Notes: generated by a model not told the origin, from the letters alone. Counted from the stretch's first letter, positions 22,430 to 34,659 are shown. The stretch is DNA of 64,000 bases from Bathynomus jamesi (GCA_023014485.1 JAJOZX010003316.1:382501-446500), one strand, 5' to 3'. A program made the numbers and translations.

Positions 22430-23205
22430 AATTCAAATTACAGATCGGGAAGAAGCTAATGCGGGGGTGTGATTTTCCGAGGGTTGATACGAAAGATATA
22501 GTAATGCCTCCGTTTTTAATCTAAACTCGCGTCCTTCAGAAAGAAAAGAAAATTTCCCTTGAAAGAATTTTACTTCTCGCTCTCTTGTGCCAGAACTGGC
22601 GATGTAATCTGTCCTCCGTGGAACATGCTGACGGTGCTGCTTCAGCATGACAACTCAAGGCCGAACACTGGCTTGGGAAACGTCTGATGCAATTGTATCG
22701 TTTGAATGGACCGTGCCGTTTCAACCCTTCTGACTTCTGACGAATGACAGATGCAAAGAGTAGTGGACACCACTTTGAAAATGACGACGACGTGAAGGCG
22801 ATTGGCTAAACAAATGTGGCCAATGAGGTTTGCAAAGCCAATATACATCCCTTCGTTCAACGGGGAAAAAGTGTTGTCACTGTAACGAGGACGAGGTAGA
22901 AAAATAACAACAAAATGTATCAACAATTCAACATGAATCTCATTTTTTGTAGAAATACTTAACGAGAAATAAAATATAAGAGTAACTTTTCTACTTTGTC
23001 GTAAATGATTTGAACAAAATATCTGTTGAGTGACAATTGCATGCAAGGTCATGTCTGTTAATCTGAGAATAGATTGGTAACTTTATTGAAGTATTAAATA
23101 GATCTCAATTCGAGAGATGCTCTATTCTTTTCAGGGAACCCACTTGCGCCTTCCAGTGGTTCTAACAAAGGACACACCATGCGAGAAAAGACTCAAAAGC
23201 ATTGT
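22430..23205. other. No gene seen
   Basis: Open frames (for example 22642-23052, minus) have no motif, codon or splice support. Nothing recognised. Confidence 0.5.
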
Positions 23206-23206
23206 T

Positions 23207-23208
<2 letters not shown>

Positions 23209-23268
<60 letters not shown>
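23209..23268. repeat. (GA)n microsatellite
   Basis: About 30 GA units immediately before a foldback transposon. Confidence 0.97.
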
Positions 23269-23271
<3 letters not shown>

Positions 23272-23279
23272 TATATATA

Positions 23280-23568
23280 CAGGGTGGCGCAAAAGTCGCG
23301 CATAATAGGAATTTTCAGTGTTGACTATATTTTCTTTTCTTTTAGGTAGGGAATGGCTGCGAAATTAACAATAGACGAAAGGGTGAGCTTGGTTTTAATG
23401 GATGGAATACCAAGTACAACAAATCAATGAATCGGTACCAGTAATTCAAAATCTGTACCGATTCATCGATATGTTGTTCCCTACTTAAAAAAAAAAAAAT
23501 AAAAAATAAAAAAAAAATAAAAATTATAATCAACACTGAAAATTCCTATGATGCCCGACTTTTGCGCC

Positions 23569-23574
<6 letters not shown>
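23280..23574. mobile_element. Foldback Tc1/mariner derivative, copy 1
   Basis: Starts CAGGGTGGCGCAAAAGTCG. The right end matches but closes CCCTA instead of CCCTG. It is flanked by TA. It keeps the transposase start on the plus strand (MAAKLTIDERVSLVLMDGIP from 23353). A short inverted repeat (ATGAATCGGTAC / GTACCGATTCAT) lies at the centre and A-rich filler on the right. Related to 40142-40475. Confidence 0.85.

Positions 23575-23606
<32 letters not shown>
23574..23606. repeat. (AT)n microsatellite
   Basis: AT tract at the right end of the foldback element. Confidence 0.95.
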
Positions 23607-23607
<1 letters not shown>

Positions 23608-23727
23608 CAACAGAAGTTGGTGTTTAATTGTCGGTACTGAACAAAAGCATTAAACAAAATGGCAGAGCTGGCACTATGACGAATAAAGAAAGCAAAAGTT
23701 GGAAGCGGAGAAAAAAAAGCATTAGAT

Positions 23728-23885
23728 TAACGCCCGTAGTTCAGTGGATAACACTGTTTCCCTATACGCCACGACGACACTGAGGTTAGCGGTTCGAATC
23801 GCGATGATGCTGGTTAATAATAATGAAGGAGTTACGTCAAAGGGAAGCATTAGTTTGATCAAAACGCTATGCCAGTTTCTGGCCG
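23728..23885 (+). repeat. tRNA-derived SINE
   Basis: A-box-like GTAGTTCAGTGGATAAC and B-box-like GCGGTTCGAATCGCG, then the body GATGATGCTGGTTAATAATA and TTCTGGCCGTC. Same family as 10935-11110. Confidence 0.7.
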
Positions 23886-23889
23886 TCAG

Positions 23890-24796
23890 GACACTGTTCC
23901 AGTCAAACCGCCATGTTCAACTGACTCGTATAACCAATGTACGCTAAATGGCAGCCGAATCGACGTGCAGTGTTGCTAACAGTGATTGACGAATTCATCT
24001 GATACAAACATAATCAATGTAAGTCCTTTAGTTACGAAATTATACACCATGTAAACTTATTTTCTGATCGCCCCTCGTATATTTGTAACTACAAATCATT
24101 TTCTGATTGAAATTTTGTTAAGTTTTGGAAATATAAAAATGCTTCAATCCCATGAGAACAAACCCTCGATCTGTATTGAAACTGGCGGTCGTAATTATGG
24201 TATAATTTTGGTTTGGTACTTGCCTTTGAAGGGACTCTAATGTGGTGGTAAAAATAATCCGTCTGGAGGTGACCTACGTAGCAGTCAAGGACGTTTATGT
24301 TTAATGGCCACTTGTGAACGTTCCAGTGTTGAACAATATGCAGCTGCATCGATTGTTGTGCCTTTTTGCATGAAGTCTGCGAGCAAAACGCCTTTGTGGT
24401 CCCAAAACACGGTAACCATCACTTTGCCAGCGGACCTCTCAATCTTGAACTTCTTTGGTCGCGGGAACCCAGGGTGTTTCCATTCCATGCTGGCACGGTT
24501 TTTTTCCCCGGAGTACAGTGATGAACCCATGTCTCGTCTCCTGTGACAATACGCTCGAGAAATTCTTGACCAGTGACAGACTCGGAATATCGTTGCAGAA
24601 ATGACAGGGCACTGTTCCAATCGAGACGCCATGTTCAACTGACTCGTATAACCAATGTACGGTAGATGGCAGCCGAATCGACGTGCAGTGTTGCCAACTG
24701 TGATTTAACGAATTCATGATACAAATATAATCAATGTACGTCCTTTAGTTACGAAATTATACGCCGTGTAAACTTATTTACTGACTGCCCCTCGTA
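23890..24796 (-). mobile_element. Mariner debris: two 5' ends in direct repeat
   Basis: Two copies of a mariner-type 5' end (complement TACGAGGGGC..., starting at 24796 and at 24079) lie in the same orientation. They share about 190 bp, including GACTCGTATAACCAATGTAC. The copy from 24796 leads into an internally deleted transposase (24290-24600). The copy from 24079 is cut at about 23890, next to a SINE. Confidence 0.75.
24290..24600 (-). pseudogene. Mariner (DD34D-type) transposase fragment
   Basis: Combining two frames, the minus strand reads LERIVTGDETWVHH, then RASMEWKHPGFPRPKKFKIE and AGKVMVTVFWDHKGVLLADF, then GTTIDAAAYCSTLER. GDETWVHH holds the first catalytic aspartate of mariner transposases; the rest is the conserved block that follows, also seen in human SETMAR. 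The HDN and SPD blocks are missing. One frameshift splits the fragment near 24500. Confidence 0.85.
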
Positions 24797-25870
24797 GATG
24801 ACGGTTTTGGCTCACCTGACCTCTTTATTATATGCAATAACAACAATACCGGTACGCAGTCCACATACAAGTATGAACAAATTGGTAATAAAAAAAGCAA
24901 AGATTACAACATTTTATTGAATAATTGAATAACCTTGATTAATAATAAAATAAATACATTCGTTTTACAATGACATGAATAATTGTGAAGCTCGACTATT
25001 TATTTTATTTAATTTGGCCCTTAAGCTTTTAGGCTTTATTGGGCTTTATTCAATCAATACCTTCCCAATTAAACTAATTTCACTCGGCAATGAATAGTGA
25101 ATAAAAATTCTGTTGTAATGCATCTTATTCCCATTTCCATTGATTTTTACGAAATCACCCACCCCAACTTAACCAAAGCAACCGACGACCACCATAATCC
25201 AACTACCTCTATTTTTTTTTCAATCTTCCTAATAGAGTTAGGCTGAAACCTTAAATTTTTCCATAGTTCCTTAAAGCTTCGCCTTTCATTTCCATAGAAA
25301 TAATGCGATTCTGTGTTGCAATATGTAGTCTAGGCTGACCTTGTCTGCTACGAGTAGCCAAACTGACAAAAATAAATAAATAAAAATTTACAATTTTGTT
25401 CAATATTTTTTCTGCACAATTTAGACATCTAATATGACGTTAATATACTTAAAATATTCTAATTTGAATATGCCGTTAGGAAGCATGGAAGCTTTTTAGG
25501 AAAAATTAACGGATTCAGTTTATTTATTTATACATAAAGGAAAAGAAAATGGCAAGCGAGAGCATTCACTTTGGCTGTTTCTCCGTTTATGGAGAATGTT
25601 TGGACTCTTAAATTCACGTGTTAACTATGTTTACTTTGTGGTGCAGAGGATTATCAAATATTTTCCTAGAACAGAACTGGCTATGTGAAAAAGAAAAGGG
25701 AATCAGGACCTAATGTTTCATTATTTCTTTAACATAATATTCTCAACTTTTTTGTGGTTCGCACGCCAAAATAGCGACAGGTTTCAAAGACCTATTAAAG
25801 AATTCCGTTTACTTTTTCTTTACATAAGGCAAACAGTAATAGGGAAACTATTTATTATTTTACTTTTACG
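24797..25870. other. No gene seen
   Basis: AT-rich sequence without recognised coding, RNA or transposon signals. Confidence 0.5.

Positions 25871-25872
<2 letters not shown>

Positions 25873-25917
<45 letters not shown>
25873..25917. repeat. (AT)n microsatellite
   Basis: AT tract directly before the 25926 element. Confidence 0.96.
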
Positions 25918-25921
<4 letters not shown>

Positions 25922-26640
25922 CGGGCAGACATGGGGTAGTAGTAACAGATCATAATTTTTCTGCCTGTAAAAGTAATAGAAGGCAAAATAATAGATAATA
26001 GTCTATTACTTTTCTATTACAGTGGCAATGGACATATTGTGTGAACAAAGAACTGAAAAAATTAACTAAATCTACTCTAAATTACTACAATAAACATGTA
26101 CTAATATTAGGGGTGGGGGAATCTAACATTTTTTAGGACGAGTGCTTTCTATGGCCATTTTGGCTGCTGAATACGAATCCGGCTAGTTCTTGGACTTAAA
26201 ATGAATTTTTGAAGTGGTTCAGTGGGGGTTTTTCCAAAATGGCGGCCAAAAAATAATCGATTTTTTGTTTTAATGATCAAAAAACCGCTACCCTTCACAT
26301 GTAATGTCTTTTCATATGTTTTCATGGTCACTGAACTCGAAAATGAACAAATGAGACATTAGGAGTGTGTTAAGTAGATAGATGACGAAAATTTTGAAAA
26401 AATTGCCGATCCATATCGAACATAAAGGATGAATGAGGCCTCCCACCTCCAAACCTTTTTAACTGATAGAAAAAATTAGTTGATAAATGCTTGCTATAAT
26501 TTTAATCATGGTTATGTTCATTCTTCAATGTTGTTAAGTATCTAGTGTGTCGTAATAGTGATGTTTTATTTAGGCTTATTTTAATGTTTTGGCTTGTTCT
26601 GGTGTTTGGCTGCTTTCTCTTTTGTGGTTTTTTGTACTAA

Positions 26641-26810
26641 TTTACTTTAATAATAATTGTATATATTACTTTAATAATAATATAGTGTGTATATATACTT
26701 TAATAATAATATAGTGTGTATATATACTTTAATAATAATAATAGTGTGCATATATACTTTAATAATAATAATAGTGTGCATATATACTTTAATAATAATA
26801 GTAAATAATA
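26641..26810. repeat. Minisatellite, about 32-35-bp unit
   Basis: Five tandem units of TACTTTAATAATAATA followed by TAGTGTGTATATA (GTGTGCAT in later units), inside the 26109-29508 element upstream of the transposase. Confidence 0.9.
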
Positions 26811-27010
26811 TATCAAATACAATATTTGATATAATCTACTTTAAGAACAATAATATATATATGAGGATAAGACTTTTTATTGGGATAATTGTTTTGGTGC
26901 GTATAAGGCCATATGTACAAATGCAGTACCAAAAGATTGGGTGAGAGAGAAAAAGAGGAAAAACTCGTGAAAGATCAGCAGAGAAAAAGCGAAAAGCAAC
27001 AGAAAGCAAT

Positions 27011-29104
27011 TTGAGAGAGCAAAGGGAGCTAGAGGGATCAGAAATTATTGAAATGTTAGCAACTTCAGTCGATTCTGAAAACGATCCGAGTTTTGAAAAA
27101 CCAACAACGGCAAAGACAGTTCCTTCTACTGATCGTAAACTTCGCTCATCGGAAGAAGACCTAAGCAAGGAGAAGAGTAAAGAACAAGAAGCTGCATTTC
27201 CGACAGTGAAAATCAGAACTGGCAAAAAAAGTCTGAATGAAAACGATGCGGTGTATGGTCAAATGTCTTGCCGAGACAAGAACTTCTCCTGAAGAGCTTT
27301 CGAGAGTGATAGTAAGAGTAGCTAACATGGTTTTTTATCAAGATTGGAAGCTGAAGACAGATGATAATGAGAAAGATTGTGAGGGTGAGATGGAGAGTGA
27401 AGACGAAGAGTTACAAGTCCGTCACCAGTATTCAGACTTGACGTATGTATTTCCGAGCCGCAGATCAAAAATGCAATACCTGGAAGATGCTTCATACTTG
27501 AATCCTCAACCAAAGAGGATAACGTTGCGAGTGTAAGACTTGACGATACGACCAAGGCTGCCGGCCACTGGCTGTACGACGTGAAGGCTGACCACATCAC
27601 CATCGCTGGTCCATCTGGCATGAAAAAGTCGCTGACAACTGGATATCTGGAAAACGTCAGCCATTCCGGAGAGGATGGAGCCAGAGCTTACGAATTCAAA
27701 TTGAGTTGTCTAGTCGTACTAGCAAATTCTACCACTAACGAACTCAAATCTCAAATAGACTTCTGGATGTCTGATCGAGCTAGTGAATGTGAAGTACTTT
27801 TACAGCATCTTGGAATCGAATCAAGCAAGATCTTGAAGTGCTGCACCCATATTATCAGTTTAGGAGGAGATCACGCTATAGACAAAGTGTTTAAAAACAC
27901 GGAACAGAAAATCAGAGTACATAAGCTACTTCAAGTTACGGCAGGAGCTAAATTGTTCTCTCCCAGCTACGCCTCCCATTCGGCAACCCTATATAATGAC
28001 TACAAATCTTGGATGCCGGATAATTTAATGGACTCAAATGTGATGGATTCAAAGGATTCGTGGCAAACCGGTTTGGGAGAATCGCCGAGTTAGCAAAAGA
28101 ATATTTGGAGAGTCGAAACTTCATCCAAGCTTTCTTTGATGCCGTAGTAGATGTCACCAGTAACAAGTTAATTCTCGCAGTGTCAACTTTCATTAAAAGT
28201 CAATGGTTCATGTGTTGTTCCCAAATTTACGCAATGATGGGTGGAGTGATGATTTTCCCTATGATGGAGCTTCTTAGAATTGACAAGAAGGGTGACGAGA
28301 AGTCTGGAGTAAAACGTTTCCTTGAAGGTAATATGGTTGAATTGAATGACTTGATGGCTGTCAGGAAGGAACAAGCCAGATCTGGTAAAGATAAACTTGA
28401 AGCTTTAGTTCTAAAGGAAGTCATTGATACTGTAAATAATCAGCTGTCTTGCATGGACTATTTAACAAGATCAGACGATGATGCGAATCCAGACTTGATG
28501 TATGCCCCTCTGACAAATTTAGGATACCGTATGAATCAGAATTTTCAAAACTTGACAACCGAATCAGGGCCAGTGGAGTAAGCAAATCCATTCAAACGCA
28601 CTCGGAAAAAAAATGCTATTGTGACTAACGGACTTCGATTCAAACGAAGAGTATATCAGAAGTCTCTTGAGGATAGGGAGGCATGTTGGAAATGGGCCAG
28701 AGGTTCAGAAAAAGTCAAGAAAGTGAAGAAATTAGAGGAAGCTTTTCTAGTTACTGTGCATGCTGCAAAGAAATTGTCCCTACTGAAAAAAGAACTCAAA
28801 GAAAAAAGCTGCCAAAATATTGGCGGGTTTGGAAAATTGCAAGAAACATGGAGGCCCTATGACTCCAAACAACCTGGATGCTCTGTACAAATTGAACGAA
28901 AAGCAGCTCCTCACAGAAATTGCTTATTTGAGACTCACCATCAAACCAGATATTCGTCAAATGAGACGTGTTAAAGTGAGAGACGGGAAATTCAAAATGG
29001 AAAAATTTAGTGTAAATGAACTGAGAAATTCTATTAAGAATGCCTTACGACCAGAGGACAATGTTACTAGTGATATTGATTGTTTATTGAACAATGTGTT
29101 GTAA
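27011..29104 (+). pseudogene. Transposase of unclassified hAT-like type (broken)
   Basis: Pieces in order: an acidic N-terminal region (27011-27292; EMLATSVDSENDPSFEKP); 27237-27536 (SPEELSRVIVRVANMVFYQD); and a core 27540-28060 with WLYDVKADHITIAGPSG (possible first Asp), DFWMSDRASECEVL (second Asp) and KCCTHIISLGGDHAIDKVF. The core C-x-x-H follows the second Asp as in hAT/P-type RNase-H folds. After a shift near 28040-28060 comes GFVANRFGRIAELAKEYLE and NKLILAVSTFIKSQWF, then 28600-29104 with basic and leucine-rich sequence. At least four frame changes and one stop; no BED or THAP finger and no classical hATC block seen. The motif assignment is my inference. No splice signals were needed to join the pieces, so frameshifts are likelier than introns. 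Confidence 0.7.
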
Positions 29105-30109
29105 ATATGATGATTTCATGGTTTGAATTACATCATGGAACTGATATGAATGCCTTGTGTTTCTTATGTACTTTATTTTTTTTTTTAATAAAATAATACC
29201 TTTCTTTTCCATTTTTTGCCTATAACCGCTAAACCATGCATCGAATGTCTTTGATTTGTTCATTTTCAACTTCAGCGACCCTGAAAACATATGAAAAGAC
29301 ATTACATATGAGGGGTAGCGGTTTTCTTAAGCATCAAGAAGAGAAAAACTAATTTTTGCCCGCCATTTTGAAAAAAATCCACTGAACCAGGTCAAAATTT
29401 CATTTTAGGTCCAAGAACCAGCCAGATTCGTATTCAGCAGCGAAAATGACCATAGAAACCACTCGTCTTGTTGGTAATTTCCCAAAAGTCATTATTCCCC
29501 CATCCCTACTAATATTGTGGCAAATTTTTCCTTCAATAAAGTAAAATTTATCAAGATCTACAGTCTCTGAAATTGTAATGATTTGGTTCAAACAAATATT
29601 TGTTAACACGCTGCTTCTAATTGCATTTAAATAGTCAAAGATCCTTTTCAAATGAGTGAAGTACCCTATATACAAAAGTAACAGTAATGGTAATAGTAAC
29701 AGAAACCCAGTAATAGACCCCATGTCTGTACTCGGTTGACGATCTCATTTTTCTGTAATCCAAACCGTTCTTTGATGAATGTTGCTCGACACAATCCTAC
29801 TCGCTCGCATTCTTCAAGCGAAAGAATTTTGACAGAAGAAACTATTTTGAGAGACCTCATCGACCATCAATTAAAAGTAATGACAGAAAGAAAGGCCTAA
29901 TGTCTACACCAAACTCAAGGTAGGCTCAGGTTAATGCCCGGGCCACTCCGAAACTCAATTTCGGCCCGAGGATAAACCCACTTTCAGAGTTGGGTATCGA
30001 TTTTCGAGTCCTAGATTTTATTACTTGATCTTATTACATATAAATTTTGGTTCGACTCCAAAACAACAGTTTTTATTTAAAAATGAGGCAACAGATCTTA
30101 TGATGCCTT

Positions 30110-30240
30110 CCAAAGTTTCTGCCGCACCAGCGAGGTCAAGCGACGTTAGGTCTAGTTAGTTGTTGGACAAGCGACCAGTGGTTCAGACTCCACGTAAAGC
30201 TCTAGGCTTCCTCCGTTACATGACGTTAAATAGCTTAAAC
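30110..30240 (+). repeat. 5S-rRNA-derived SINE, partial
   Basis: Contains CAAGCGACGTTAGGTCTAG and TTAGTTGTTGGA, as in the 34845 copy, then GTGGTTCAGACTCCACGTAA and the CTTCCTCCGTTACATGACGT body. Confidence 0.55.
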
Positions 30241-30261
30241 AATAAATAAATAAATATAACC

Positions 30262-30360
30262 TAATGCGCCTCAGTGGTGTAGTAGTTAGCGTCGCTGACT
30301 ACGAATCCATCGGCACCATGATTGAGACCCGGTGACGGAAGGCGGCGCGCACCAAAACCA
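30262..30360 (+). repeat. tRNA-like SINE head, degenerate
   Basis: A-box-like GGTGTAGTAGTTAGCG; the B-box position reads TGATTGAGACCCGG, weakly matching. No functional tRNA fold. Confidence 0.4.
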
Positions 30361-30394
30361 CACAGTAAAAAAAATGCTAGATAAATGGGTACCA

Positions 30395-30535
30395 TGGGTA
30401 GCCTTGTGATTAAAACATTGGGCTGCTGGTGGGCCGTGGTTCGAATTCCACATTAAACTGTAGGTCTAAGATGGAGTGACGAGCTTGACCTTCGTCAGAA
30501 TGAACAATTCGGGCGGAAGCTAAACCAAGGTTAAC
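30395..30535 (+). repeat. tRNA-derived SINE, second family
   Basis: A-box-like TAGCCTTGTGATTAAAACA, B-box-like GTGGTTCGAATTCCAC, and the body GTAGGTCTAAGATGGAG followed by CTTGACCTTCGTCAGAATGA. The same body recurs at 45175-45252. Confidence 0.65.
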
Positions 30536-30756
30536 GAAAGTTAAGGGTTTATTCATGAGTAATCTCAAACTTCTCAACTTAAGGATGGATGAGAGAACTA
30601 AGTTCCTTTCACGATCCAGTCAATATTCTCGAGGTTTTCTCAAACGATTCTCGTATAAATTATTTTTCCCAACATACGGTCAAAAAATTCGTAAACAATA
30701 TTTACAGATCCGCCACTCCACCAACCAACCATCCTCTAAACCAGTTATTTCCAACC

Positions 30757-31055
30757 TTTTTCGGCTCAAGGCACCCCAATGCCCTCTACTTTTCTTTCGC
30801 GGCATCCCGGAGAATTTTAGTCTCCCCTCCCACTATTCAACACGCAGTTACCCCTCCCGACCACCAAAGAGGCTAACTCCATATTGTGCCTCTAATTTCC
30901 ATATGGATATAATAAATTACGAATGCTTACTTTTATTTCAAATTTCCGTATCTTTTAGAAACATTTGAATTTTCAGTTTTTTTTTGTTTTGTTTTTAAAC
31001 ATTTTCATAAAATTTCGCGGTACCCCGTTCAAGAAAGTGCTCCAAACCGTTCACA
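30757..31055. mobile_element. Degraded hAT-like MITE (GGCACCCC family), copy 1
   Basis: The left side reads CCAGTTATTTCCAACCTTTTT then GGCTCAAGGCACCCCAATGC. The right side near 31015-31055 reads GCGGTACCCCGTTCAAGAAA and AAACCGTTCAC. This resembles hAT ends of the CAGTGGTTCCCAACC type. A related copy lies at 56165-56345. Confidence 0.55.
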
Positions 31056-31404
31056 TTTCAAAAATCAAAATACGCAATGGACATCTATACTAACCAGTTA
31101 ACTAATCTACATATATTTAAAAAAAAAAAATTCTCTGAATGAGTATATCTAATTTTATGAGATTTCACCACCAAAATGACTGCCATGAACTTAAATTCGT
31201 AACTCGGGAACACACAATCCTATTTAAACATAATGTAACTAATATATAAATAACTTAACTTCACATTACGATGCTAAACATTTTACTTACTTATTTTACG
31301 AACCAAGTTGTAAACACGAAACTGACCGAATATAAAATTATATCCCATTTATAAATCATAAAGCACTCAAGGTGGAAATCCCTTCCAAATATATGCATAC
31401 AAAA

Positions 31405-31424
31405 TTATACACACACACACGCAC

Positions 31425-31487
<63 letters not shown>
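31405..31487. repeat. (AC)n-(TA)n microsatellite
   Basis: Short AC run, then about 27 TA units. Confidence 0.95.
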
Positions 31488-31490
<3 letters not shown>

Positions 31491-32714
31491 AATGATAATA
31501 ATAATATCAGTGAAACCACATCATCTTTATAGAGAATTTACAGGGCAAACATTACTTTCTACTCGTGAACACAAGTTAGGCCAGAGGCCAAAAGTACTAG
31601 ACTAGGCTATTTAATGACCAATTAGTATGGATTACCTCACAGAGAAAACCCTATCGCTCGCTTTATCACGATCCTAAAACCTTATAAACGGAGCTGTTCA
31701 AAGCCTACTGCAGAACGATAAATTAATAAACTTTAGCCTACAAACGAGAAGCAAAGAGCGAACTACCAGTCTGAGAATATAGAGAAGATTAAAGATAGAA
31801 GGACGACTTATTACTTCGCTCTACAGTTTACTCTTTCTGACCAAATATGGTACAGCGAGCTGTAGAATTTGGCCTACAAAGGCCTATCTCTAGTATTTAA
31901 CTAAAGGCTTAGCTCTTGGCCTTATCGTAAGACAGGTGACAAGCATTTTATACCATTTTCCTCATGAAAACTCGTTAAATACAATGTTTACTGGCCTTTT
32001 CTGACAATGAAATAAAGTTACCTAACTTGGATGTGGGTTTTTTTGTAATTCGCTAAAATGTGGTAAATAGTAGCTCCTTAGGTATTTTTAAACAGCAATT
32101 AGACGCTTTCATGAATGAAAGAGAAGGACTATAAATAACATAAATAATGTATATTTTAGCCAAGACTTAAGTATATATACTACAACAGCTCTGTAAATAC
32201 CTTATTAATGATAATTAGTCGACTTGGAATTAACATTTTGGAAAAATTCTATCATAAAATATAGCAGACATCATTTATTTATCTGCTTTGGATAATCTCG
32301 ATAGGCCCGAGTGGCTTCATGTTGTCCACATGTATAGGTATATAATAATAATGAGAAATTTCACTCACGTACCATTGACATTGGTTAAGGTCAAAATATG
32401 TTAGATTACTACGACTGCATTGCAGCCTATGATTATCAAGGAAATAGATCAAATAGATCAAGATTAAATCATTGTCAATCATGTAATTTAATAAATATAA
32501 TTAAATCACTTGATTTAATCAACCCATTTTTTTTGGCAAATTCTCATTATAAATTAAAATAATTCCCATTTATTAATGCCATTTTTAATTACAAATAATT
32601 ATTTTTAACTAGTTAGCAATTGCAGTCAATATTAACATAAGAGTTATAAGCAGAGAAAATATACTGTATATTGGATGCAATCATGCAATGCATCGCTAAC
32701 CTAGTCCAAATATA
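31488..32714. other. No gene seen
   Basis: No coding, RNA or transposon signature recognised. Confidence 0.5.
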
Positions 32715-32910
32715 ATAAAGGTGTTGCTTAACCTCCTTCGCATCATCTAAGGTCATTTGACGGAGGGGATCTACGTCTTTACGTGGGATCTGAACCATTG
32801 GTTGCTACATAATCCATCCAACGACTACTACCCAGATCCAATGTAGCTTAGCTTCGAAGGATCGTCGGGAAGCGGTATTACGACAGTTAGCCACGACGTA
32901 GCCCGAGCAA
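32715..32910 (-). repeat. 5S-rRNA-derived SINE
   Basis: The reverse complement carries GAAGCTAAGCTACATTGG (box A-like) and TAGTCGTTGGATGGAT (box C-like). The body ATGGTTCAGATCCCACG and the 3' part GAAGGAGGTTAAGCAAC follow. Confidence 0.7.
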
Positions 32911-33904
32911 CAGTGCGCAGAGTATAGATAAAAATAGCATTTTTATTTTTCATTAAGATGTTATAAAAATAACTGATTTTTAATTTCTCCTTTAACAGCC
33001 AAAATATTCGGAATGTATTTATAATTACCATTTTTAAGGAGTCTCTATTCTAAACTTTTATAAATACGTTGGTTGATATAAGCCCAAAATAATAATAAAA
33101 AAATAAACATTTATTTAAAACAAATTTATTTAAATAAAAATAAATTATTTTTATTAAAAAAAAATATTAAATCCCAGCCCTGCTTTTCATGCGGGTCACA
33201 GTGGCTCCAAACCCACGCAGTTGTTGAAGAAATAATTCAGTTTTGTATATTATTTCAGCAACATAGCAAAGTTCAATTTCTTACTTGTTTTCATAACCTA
33301 ATTTCAATCCTTCATCCTTTCTTCATTCATTGTTACCCAAATTTTCCTACCTGCAACAGAAAGAAAATAAAGATTAACGCTTACATCATTTTGAAATATA
33401 ATGTTCATGATTAAAAAAAAAAAAGTAAACCAGGAAGCTCATTTCCCCACGGTGTGGGTAAGTGGTGTGCCCTAAGGGTCACCTTTAGCCCGCGCACTAA
33501 CAGTATAAGCGGCCAACTCAACTCAACCCAGAAGCCAGCAGGCGGGAACGAACCAGATCCTCACCGCTCAGAGGCTGCCGCCGTAACCACTGAACCGCTG
33601 GGTGTCCATGATTTAAATGTTATGTTTATACTAGTATATCCTTAACTGTAAGATCTCTTTGGACTTCAAATCTGTATATAAAAATTTTAATTACAAAATA
33701 ACAAGATGCGATTCTGTAGTCTGTAAAACTTGCTGAAAACGTTTACAGTTGTATACAGTGCATGTGCTATAACAATGAAGATATATATACTCATCTACGT
33801 AAACTCTGTATATATATTTGTAAATAATTGAAGAATTCAGTTGAATTATGGACATTTTTTAAATTACCTCATTACAGATGTAGTCCTCCGAAATGTTCTA
33901 ACCC
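32911..33904. other. No gene; possible SINE fragment near 33450-33610
   Basis: AT-rich low-complexity sequence. 33540-33605 holds an inverted GAACGAACCAGATCC...ACCACTGAACCGCTGG segment resembling an inverted tRNA-like head. Otherwise nothing. Confidence 0.4.
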
Positions 33905-33905
33905 A

Positions 33906-34085
33906 GGGGTGTCCAACCTTTTTTCATGGAGGGCCATATTTCAGTTAATGACCCACACTGAGGGCCAGTGTGCAAATTTTGGATAAAATTTTATTTTAAA
34001 ATTAAATTTTATTGAAATAAAATATGACGGTAGATAATGAATTTTCAGTATCCGCCAGCCGGGCCGGATTCTGGCCAAGCCTCTT
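33906..34085 (+). mobile_element. hAT-like left end
   Basis: Starts CAGGGGTGTCCAACCTTTTT followed by GGAGGGCCA and AGGGCCAGTG, typical of Charlie/hAT-type non-autonomous ends. The right side has GCCGGGCCGGATTCTGGCC but no matching terminus, so it is truncated. Confidence 0.55.
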
Positions 34086-34659
34086 CTAACCTATCCTCAC
34101 AGATTGGGGGGTGGGGGTGATTTGCATTAGTGCACAGGAATACCAATTTTAAATTTCATACACATTATTACTGTGAAAGGAAACAATGACTTCGATTTCT
34201 GTGGATTTGAACGGACCCAAAGTCGTGTGATGTCACAGAACACGACACACTTGTCACGCAAATTACTGTACCTGAATTTTCACACCACACAAATACATCT
34301 TTTTCGGGTTACACATCATTGATTGTTTTAAAAGTAGGGAATTAATTGATCGAATTACCTTCAGGTTCATTAAGTTAATCTACTTTCCCCCAAAACAAAC
34401 TTTACTAAGAACGGCGTACCTCAAGCTTCTATGCTACACCTTCTGCCTGTTGTAACTAAATGACTTTTCTCCCTCTACAAATTTACATTAATCGCCCAAT
34501 TTCAACCTTAGCTGTTCAGCACTTAATTAAATCAATGCTAACCTCGAATATGATTTTTCGCGCGCCAACAATCATTCTAATATTTTAAATTAAAAAATTT
34601 AAGCCCTATGGTTTTATAAGAATACAATTTAATAATAATAATAGCCTATTTCGTAACGG

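Larger units (their letters stand above)
26109..29508 (+). mobile_element. 3.4-kb DNA transposon, poorly classified hAT-like DDE family
   Basis: Ends AGGGGTGGGGGAAT and (complement) TAGGGATGGGGGAAT. They are part of imperfect inverted repeats of about 230 bp that share CCGCTACCCCT/TTCAC, GACATTACATATG and GAATACGAATC-type blocks. Target duplication CTAATATT (26101-26108, 29509-29516); 7-9 bp are possible depending on where the end is drawn. It contains a minisatellite (26641-26810) and a broken multi-frame transposase (27011-29104). The architecture parallels 56953-60236. Confidence 0.85.
25926..29728. mobile_element. Older hAT-like element, host of the 26109 insertion
   Basis: Ends CAGACATGGGGTAGTAGTAA and (complement) CAGACATGGGGTCTATTAC. 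Flanks TACCCGGG (25918-25925) and TACTCGGT (29729-29736) look like an 8-bp duplication with two mismatches. Once the inner element is removed only about 400 bp remain, so it is non-autonomous. Confidence 0.75.

Noticed and set aside
22642..23052. 136-residue minus-strand frame
   Set aside because: No motif, no relation to neighbours, and overlapping frames of similar length. Chance open frame.
26641..26810. CRISPR-like array
   Set aside because: Units are adjacent with no unique spacers, in a eukaryotic transposon. It is a minisatellite.
32279..33031. Short minus-strand frames
   Set aside because: AT-rich chance frames; the middle one covers a 5S-derived SINE.
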